Shown: piece by piece, positions 57,215 through 64,000 of the stretch
Layout of the letters: the number at the start of each line of letters is the position of its first letter
How positions within the stretch are numbered: position 1 is the stretch's first letter
Origin: Rhizophagus irregularis
Taxonomy: Eukaryota > Glomeromycota > Glomeromycetes > Glomerales > Glomeraceae
Direction: 5' to 3'
Length of the DNA: 64,000 nucleotides
Assembly (NCBI RefSeq): GCF_026210795.1
Contig: NC_089436.1
Coordinates: 4,588,001-4,652,000 of the forward strand
The notes under the pieces: generated by a model
Databases searched by the model: none
What the model was told of the DNA's origin: nothing
Seen by the model: the letters and a program-made list of their open reading frames with translations, nothing else
Position numbers and translations under genes: made by a program

Positions 57215-58262
57215 TTTATTTGTTTCAGCTTCAGTTCTTGGTGTTAGATAGGTGAGTTTCGAATAACACTTAATTGGAAACTTTGTAATTTTTTTTAAAA
57301 AAAATAATTTGTTTTTTTTCTATTTCGTAAGTCGTAAGTTTCAGCTTTGGTTCTTAGACTTTGGATAGGTGAGTTTCGAAGATTTTGCTCAAAACTTTTT
57401 TATTAAAAAAAAATTTATTTTTTTTTCTTTTTTTATTTTGTAGGTTTTAGCGGTTCTTGGGTGTTGGATAGGTGAATTTCATTTCGAATAACACTTCGAA
57501 ACATTTTTTTTTTTAAAAAAAATAATTTAATTAATTAATTTTTTTTTCTTTTTTGTAGGTTTCATCTCTGTTTCTTGGACATTGGATAGGTGAGTTTCAT
57601 TTTGAATAACACTCAAAACTATTTTTTTTAAAAAAAATAATTTAATTAATCTTTTTTTCTATTTTTGTAGGTTTGGCTCCAGTTTTTGGCGTTAGATAGG
57701 TGAGTTTCGAATGATTTTTTTTTATTTTGTAGGTTTTCGCTTCGGTTCTTGGGTATTGGATAGGTGAATTTCATTTTGAACAACACTTTGAAACTTTATT
57801 TTTTTTTTAAAAAAAAATAATTTAATTTATCAATTTTTTTCTATTTTGTAGGTTTTAGCTCTGGTTCTCGGGCATTAGATAGGTGAGTTTTGTTTCAAAT
57901 AACACTCGAAACTATTTTTTTTAAAAAAAATAATTTAATTAATTAATCTTTTTTTCTATTTTGTAGGCTTTGGCTCCAGTTCTTGGTGTTAGATAGGTGA
58001 GTTTTGAATAACACTTTGAAACTTTATTGTTTTTAAAAAAAAAAATTTAATAAAATTTTTTTTTCTATTTTGCTTCAGTTCTTGGGTGTTGGATAGGTGA
58101 GTTTCGTTTTGAACAACTCTTCGAAACTATTTTTTTTAAAAAAAATTTAATTTATTTATTTTTTTATGGACAGGTTGAATATCATCTTGCTTACGAACTT
58201 GATAAAGTAACTTATATGTTGGGAGTGCATGAATTCATTGATGCATTTGCTATAGACCATTG
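57215..58262 (+). other. Array of nine exon-like islands plus a longer last exon candidate
   Basis: Each unit has a T-rich tract ending in TTTGTAG or TTTCAG, then an 18-31-nt island ending GTT(A/G)GATAG, then a GTGAGTTTC or GTGAATTTC donor. Islands read like TTTTCGCTTCGGTTCTTGGG. A final acceptor at about 58174 leads into 87 nt of open frame (EYHLAYELDKVTYMLGVHEF) ending in TAA. This looks like a micro-exon gene inside the hAT element, or a satellite mimicking one. Confidence 0.45.
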
Positions 58263-59159
58263 TGTAGATTAAAGCGTGCTAGATAAGGATGTAGATTATA
58301 CAGATGATGAATAATAGAATGGGTTATATATATACTACTAGTGAATAGTACATTTAATAAGCAAATAATTTACATTTAGATTACAAACATAAAACGGATG
58401 GGCTCATTTTTCCGTATATTTAACATTTAAAAATACATATATAAAATGGTTAATTACTAGACATCTATATAACTGTTATTTATCAATTATTTACTATTAC
58501 ATTTTATGGACAATTAATTTTTATAGGGCGGGTCAGGTTAAAATCGGATCATTTCTATTTTTGCCGGATCGAGCCGGATATATTCTCCAAACCCGACTGA
58601 ATCTGACCCGGTAGGAGCACTAATCATGCTTCAATACCATCATATCAAATTGGAAAAGATGAATCAGATATATCAGAACAGATTCCATTACAGTCAATAT
58701 CATTCTCACATCTTGAAAGAATTAGGAAAATGCCTGATATTATGCAATTGCAAGGTCCGAAACAAAAATATGGATTTGGCATGGGTTATGCTAAAAAGGC
58801 ACTTGATTATGCAGTTCGTGCAGATAAAGTAGAAGAATTTGTCACTCAATTGAAAGTTTTTATTGAAGAAACAAAAGAGGATCTTTCTGATCAATAAGAT
58901 AGCGTTGAAAATATGGTAATTGGTGATCCGTTACGCATACAACATAAAGGACGTCAGCCAAATCATTATAAATCAGGTGGTGAAGTTACAAAAAAATCAC
59001 AAAAAAGGAAATTGCAAGCAATACAAGATGTTACAAATACTATAGAACAAGGCTCAAGTGTTCAAAAACGTTCAAGGCTTTGTCAAAAATGTAAACAACC
59101 CGGTCATTATGCACCTCAATGTCCTAACTTATCTAAAATTTATTACAAATCTTTTTAAA

Positions 59160-59655
59160 GAAATAAAACTTACTCAAATATATAACGGAAACTTTGAAAA
59201 ATAAATTCTTTATTTGTAATTTACATGAAATAAAAATTGCTTGCAAAATTCAAAAATTAAAAAGTGAAATTTACAGTTATAAATTTTAATTTTTAGTACA
59301 GGTGACATCATCTAGGTGACATCTCCCGGAGAGAAAGTTAGCAAAATTCATAAAAATTATCGTCTGTTTTTTAAAAAAAAAAATGTTTTTTGAATTTTCC
59401 CATATGACACATTTTCCTTTTTTTTTTAAAAAAAAAGATATTTTTCAGTTTCTGAATTTTCCCATATGACGAAAAAAAATCCCTTTCTTTCAAAAAAAAA
59501 ATACACCTTTTTTTTTACATTTAATTTTTAATTTCTAATGCCTGCACAGCTCTCAAAGTAGGATTTTACCAGGGGAATTGAACATTTCTAATAACAGCAA
59601 TTACAGGTATTTAATAACTATGCAAAAAACCAAAAAAAAACCAAAAAAATAAAGC
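59160..59655. other. Non-coding downstream of the MULE gene
   Basis: Poly-A/T-rich. A duplicated GGTGACATC motif occurs at 59302-59325. No clear MULE terminal repeat was found. Confidence 0.4.
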
Positions 59656-59659
59656 TTTC

Positions 59660-60310
59660 TTTTTTTAGGTATTAGTGGTTTTCTTGGTTTGTCTTCAGAC
59701 ACGTGGAAATTTGGTAAGGAAGGATTTAATACATTTCTTTTAATCAAACATTTTTAACAGTTTGATTTTTCATTTTTTTAGATAACTGAATAAGGAATAA
59801 TAACAGAATTGTGGCAAGTATTTTTTCTTTGAAAAATTTTTTAACAAAACATTTACTAACATCATGTTTCTTCCTTTTTTATATGGTTTGTTTATGATTC
59901 TGGACGTGTGAAATTTTAGTATGTTCTTTTAAAATAAGCATTCTGTAGGGTGGTTCTTTGGCTCTTTCCAGACATGGAATTTGTAAGTGTTTTTCATTAA
60001 TTTTTTTTATTTCTTAATGAAATGAAACATTAAAAGTTTAAAACTAACATTTTGTGTTCTATATTTTGTAGTTTAGACAGTACTGCAACACCTTGGATAG
60101 ATGTAAATTTTGGTAAATAATATTTTCCTAACATTATTTCTTTAACGAAACATTATTGATGTTTCATTCTTTTCTTTTTTTTTAGATGATCAATTTTTGA
60201 GAACTTTGGGTAAGTTCTGAAAATGAATTTTAAACTTTAAAAAATGTCACTAATTTAACTTTTTTTTTGTAGGGAACAACCCTTTTCTCTTTTTTAGGTT
60301 TTGGTGGTAC
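59660..60310 (+). other. Exon-island array
   Basis: Islands between T-rich acceptors and GTAAG-type donors: about 59669-59713, 59782-59813 (GC donor), 59951-59985, 60073-60113 and 60186-60209. Several share CTTTGG, (A)GACRYGTG and AAATTTGGTA elements, linking them to the array at 63.5 kb. No ATG-to-stop protein was assembled. Confidence 0.4.
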
Positions 60311-60479
60311 CTTTCAGAGTGAAGGTTATTTTGAATTGAATTATATTTTTAATTTTTTTAAAAAAATTCTTTTTCATAATTACTAATCATTTTTTCTTTT
60401 CTTTTTTTAAATTTTGGTACCTTTTTTTAGGTCTAATGATTCTTTGGATGTTTTTTAGGTTTGCCCAGCTTCCTAATGA

Positions 60480-61835
60480 ACCACTATAACTATTATAATA
60501 ACTATTATAATAAAAAATGTATTGCATATTATTTATACTGACACTCTTTGCTGAAACCTCGGATTTAGCAACTATAACACTTCTGGCATGTGACTATCAT
60601 GTGACTATAGAGTCGATCACTAGTGGCATTTTTTTCGTTTCGACTGTCCAGTTTCTACCTCACTACTTTACATTTTCCACATGGAGTTAATATGAAACTT
60701 TATTTGTTTTTTAATTTTGAAAATATGTTAAAAAATACAATTATTTTTTTTTAAAAAAAATAATGGAATTATAGATTCTAGCTTTTTACTTCATATCTTC
60801 TATATAGCGATGTCAATATAACAATTTATTAATTTTAAAAGTACCATTAATGAATATATTTGAAAATAAAACTGCGTAAATTATTAAAATGTATAGTAAT
60901 ATTAAATGTATAATATTATTAAATGTATAATATTATTAAATGTATAATGTATTATTATTAAATGTATAGTATTAAGTATAGTACGAATCATTGTAAAATT
61001 TTGTGTAATTTATTATCAAAGACATTGTATATAATATATATTACTGAAATGCATTATAATAATATAAAAGAAGATGCCAATTGATATATAGCAAAGATTT
61101 ATAATAAAAATTCTATGGTTTTTGTACATGCATTTAAATTTAAATCGTAAATAAATTGTGTAATTAATAGTTGGGCTTCATAAACTTCGTAGCCGTGCTT
61201 AATTAAGGCAATGTATTACTAGACCTATGCTAAAGATGACTTTAGCAAGGCTTTCTTTGTGAATTAAAAGAAATTTCATACACCTTGCCAGCTGGTGAGC
61301 AAGCCTATGAAGTAACTCACATTAACACTAATAAAATATTAAAAACAAAACTTCATATAAATATTCAATGAAAGGAGAATTGTGGTTTCCTAACTCTAAA
61401 TAAATTGTAAGGATTCTAAAAAGAAAAAAATAAAGAACAATTAGTAAACATTCGTTAAAGGAAACAAATTAAAATAAAAAAAATAAATACTTTTGTTCAT
61501 AATCACATGATATCAATCTGATTTGCATCTCTGGCTCGTACAGACAATCCCAGAAAAATTACAGCCGAATATAAGGAATAAGTCCAAAGAATTAGCCCAA
61601 AAAAAAATAATTCAACTAAATTTTACGTATCTAGATCCATCTAAAGAGTAAATATTCACCGGAAATCACCCAGAAATTTTTAAGTTACTAACTCTCGTCA
61701 TTAGTTTTTTAAAAAGAGACGAAAAGAATGATAAAATATAATTGTTTCAATTAAGAATGTAAAAGATATAATTGTAAAGGATATATAAAAAAAATTTTTA
61801 AAATGTTGGTTAAATAGATGCAAATGAGAAAAAAC
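60480..61835. other. Non-coding stretch
   Basis: AT-rich, with TAAATGTATAATATTATTAA repeats at 60890-60975. No gene recognised. Confidence 0.4.
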
Positions 61836-61837
61836 CG

Positions 61838-62085
61838 CTAAAATAAGAAAAATACTGCTGATTTCTTCAAAACAATTCTAAAATCGTTATCTGCATTGGT
61901 TTTTAGAACTTTGCTAGCACGACCACGTCCACGACCACGTCCTTGTCCATCGCCAGGACCTCCTGATTAAATTAAAAATAAATAAAAATTATAATAATAT
62001 TTATTATAAGATATATAAAATACTTACTCGTAAATTCTGTTTCATTTTACACAGTATTATTTTGAGAATTTCGCAATTTCGTCAT
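61838..62085 (-). pseudogene. Tiny two-exon RG-rich protein gene with one stop
   Basis: Exon 1 62085-62028 (MTKLRNSQNNTV, TAA, NETEFT) and exon 2 61962-61838 (GGPGDGQGRGRGRGRASKVL) join through a 65-nt GT-AG intron. An RGRGRG tract suggests nucleic-acid binding. The in-frame TAA in exon 1 makes it questionable. Function unknown. Confidence 0.35.
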
Positions 62086-62730
62086 TTTAAATGATTATTT
62101 AATTTTAAATTTAGTAAATATTCGAAAAAAATCTTAAAATGAAAAGTACAAAATATTGAAATAATTTTTTTTATCGATAAATAAAAAATAATAATAAAGT
62201 TTATATATTGAGAAAAAGTATAAAAGTCTATTTGAGTTATAAGAAAGATCAAAAAGTTTATTTAAACGAATAATTTAAATTATATTTAAGCTTACTATAT
62301 AAAGAAAAGTCTAAAGTTCTACTGTTCCATATATCAATAAATAAGCTTTAACGTGCATATGTTATACATATAAATCTAACAATAAACCTCGATAATAGAA
62401 CAAAAAAAAATCCAAGAGAATTTTTTCATAAATTAATAAAAAGCCTTCGCCTTTTTCTGATTGATTAATAAAAACCTTTGCCCTTGGCACTCCTATTGTA
62501 ACACTGATTTATTACTTCGCCTTGATTGATCCTCTGTCTTTATTCCTTTATTCTGTGAACATTTTCTTATATTATAAAATAGCTAAAAAATAAAGTGAAA
62601 TTTCGTATTTAAATTTTATTAGTTATATATATCAAACATTTATAAATACATTCTCTTTTAAAATTTGTGAACCTGAAAAAATGCGTAAAGTCATCTTTCA
62701 TCAACTAAACCTTTCTCTTTGCGCGAAGGT

Positions 62731-63262
62731 AGGACCCAGAAATATATATACAGGGGTAGGGTACACAGATGCGTCGCCATCATAGTGGAATTAGACGGAG
62801 TAAAGTTTTGATTTGTGTACAACTTTAGAATTTTTCATCTATAGTTAGGTCATCAAGATTGCGTATTTTTTATCAAAATTTTTATATGTAAAAAATTAGT
62901 TTGCGTATTTTTGACCTAAATTTGGCTAATCTTATATATATAATATATTTACTGTACGTACTTATTTAATTAACCGAATTGTAAGAAATTTCTAAGGGTT
63001 AAAAAGTGAAATTTTAGAAAAATATTATTAAAAAAATGGTAAATTCTATTTTTTCACATTAGTATTTTGTTTTATAAATAATATAGAAGCCATGATAAAA
63101 TAATTAATAACTTAATGTCTGAAATTTTATTTGCGTATTTTTGCAGGATTTTCAATATCAGGTGTCAATTATGCGTACTACTCATATAAAAAGTCTCTGC
63201 GTACAGCTCATAGTAAAAAAATTTTTCGCCACCTGACCCCTATATATATATTTCTGGGTCCT
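62731..63262. mobile_element. hAT-type MITE
   Basis: Ends AGGACCCAGAAATATATATA and its near inverse are flanked by perfect GCGAAGGT (62723-62730 and 63263-63270). 532 bp, no ORF. Confidence 0.9.
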
Positions 63263-63464
63263 GCGAAGGTACAAATTTTCTAGACGCAATATTCTTTCAA
63301 GAAATAAAAAGTTTAGTTCAAGTAAGTAAAAGTATATTAGACTGGAGCTTCGATATTATCCTTTCTCTTTCTCCTTTCCTTTGTTCTTCCTTTCCCTTTC
63401 TTTTACTCTCTTTTTTTTCAAATCTTCTTGGAAATGGATCTTAATAAAGGTTACTAATGCTTGT

Positions 63465-63975
63465 TTCTTTTTTAGGCTTTTTTTTATTGTTGGGCGCAAA
63501 ATTTGGTGGGTAAAACACTTCTTAGTTTATTTGTTAATTAGAAAAAAATCTTTTTAACGCTTTTTTTTTTTTACTTTTTTAACGAAACAATTACTAAAGT
63601 TTTATTTTTTTTCCTTTTGTAGACGATATACATATTTAGACGCGTGAAAAATTTGGTAGGTAAGATTTTCTTACCATTTATTATTTCTTTTGACGAAATG
63701 GTCACTAATGTTTCATTTATTCTTTCTGTATCTTCGAATATTTGGATGTATGGGAAGTATTGTTCTTTAACGAAACATTTACTGAATACTAATGTTTCAA
63801 TTTTTCTGACTTCATTAGGGTCTTTGGACGCATAAATTACGGTATGTTTTATTTTTATATTCTTAAACTTCTTTATTTTAATGAAACGTTAACCTAATGA
63901 TTTTATTTTTCGTTATTTTAGATGAGTCTTTGGCTCTTTGGATGTGAGTGGTATTCTCTTAAGTAAGTTTTTTTT
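63465..63975 (+). other. Exon-island array at the window edge
   Basis: Islands follow TTTTTTAG, TTTTGTAG, TTCATTAG and TTATTTTAG and end in (T)GGT(A/G)GGTAA- or GGTATG-like donors. Shared elements are GACGCGTGAAAAATTTGGTA (63640s), TTTGGACGCATAAATTACGG and CTCTTTGGATG. Continues past the right edge. Confidence 0.4.
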
Positions 63976-64000
63976 TTATTTTTATCGATTTTAGCTTTTT

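Larger units (their letters stand above)
55906..58622. mobile_element. hAT-type element (2.7 kb) inserted in the 3' part of the MULE gene
   Basis: Flanked by ATCATGCT (55898-55905 and 58623-58630). Left end TAATACTTCGC, right end in inverse TAGTGCTCCTACC; the TA(G/A)T(G/A)CTYC core matches the other hAT insertion. Subterminal DNA is full of GACCCG/CGGGTC repeats. It carries only the tail of a transposase and an exon-island array. Confidence 0.8.
41194..59158 (+). pseudogene. FAR1/MULE-type transposase gene, degraded and interrupted by two nested insertions
   Basis: Coding blocks: 41194-42296, 54873-55908 (with a 72-nt intron, 55496-55567) and 58631-59158. Order: acidic N-terminus; a FAR1-like zinc domain (residues ~80-190; CSHANVHE, CTWHTNLAF, EHNHSMNP); the MULE core with VIIDSTSQTN (first Asp), YSDADPALISAV (second Asp), CIFHIDLNLRKKL and SSQHAEVSNK (Glu); a SWIM finger (CTCLWLINRGIVCRHFF); and a CCHC knuckle (CQKCKQPGHYAPQC). 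Lesions: TAA at 41407, an extra T near 41772, TGA at 42260, TGA at 55163, a frame change near 55804, TAA at 58895, and two insertions flanked by 8-bp duplications. Host motifs still align across both insertions, so this was one gene. It is not functional. Confidence 0.85.

Noticed and set aside
40680-59325. GGTGACATCA motifs on both sides as MULE terminal inverted repeats
   Set aside because: The two sites do not extend into a long inverse match and no 9-11-bp duplication was found.

Overview
The window looks like nuclear DNA from an AT-rich, transposon-dense fungus with short introns (roughly 70-120 nt, GTAAGT-type donors, CTAAC-type branch points, TAG/CAG acceptors). Protein style points to an arbuscular mycorrhizal fungus (Glomeromycotina, Rhizophagus-like): two kinase genes of the tyrosine-kinase-like type expanded in those fungi, one with the cysteine-rich front end typical of them, plus many transposons. 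The species assignment is inference from recalled family resemblance; no search was run.

Layout. 0-5.3 kb: decayed transposon-type genes and a ~130-bp tandem repeat. 5.3-13.8 kb: mostly non-coding, with TA- and 8-bp-duplication MITEs, one hypothetical gene (about 8.0-8.9 kb) and an array of exon-like islands at 10.9-11.7 kb. 13.9-18.5 kb: a kinase gene whose 5' part is a tandem run of 31 three-nucleotide micro-exon candidates, each between complete intron-like repeats. 19.7-20.4 kb: a broken hypothetical membrane-protein gene. 23.0-35.6 kb: a second kinase gene, now a pseudogene, split by a 9.7-kb DNA transposon with GC-rich inverted repeats, a DDE integrase-type transposase and an 11-exon HECT-type ubiquitin-ligase-like gene. 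35.6-41 kb: non-coding, with a Tc1/mariner relic, a pyrimidine-rich repeat, a small broken gene and an interstitial TTAGGG tract. 41.2-59.2 kb: one degraded FAR1/MULE transposase gene interrupted twice by hAT-type elements; the first, a ~0.57-kb MITE, was itself hit by a 12.0-kb Polinton-like element. 59.2-64 kb: more exon-island arrays, a tiny RG-rich gene and a hAT-type MITE.

The 12-kb element (42719-54716) has 440-bp inverted repeats and encodes a protein-primed-type family B DNA polymerase, a Polinton-type integrase, a Ty3-like Gag with zinc knuckle and retropepsin, a C2H2 zinc finger reachable by a second -1 frame change, two F-box-like proteins, a protein with a TBP-like twofold repeat, and an acidic protein. 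I see no Polinton major or minor capsid protein, packaging ATPase or adenovirus-type protease, so Gag may supply the structural function. Genes are packed with overlapping starts and stops, and four of them share a promoter-like motif. This element and the 3-nt micro-exon array are the two strongest candidates for undescribed biology.
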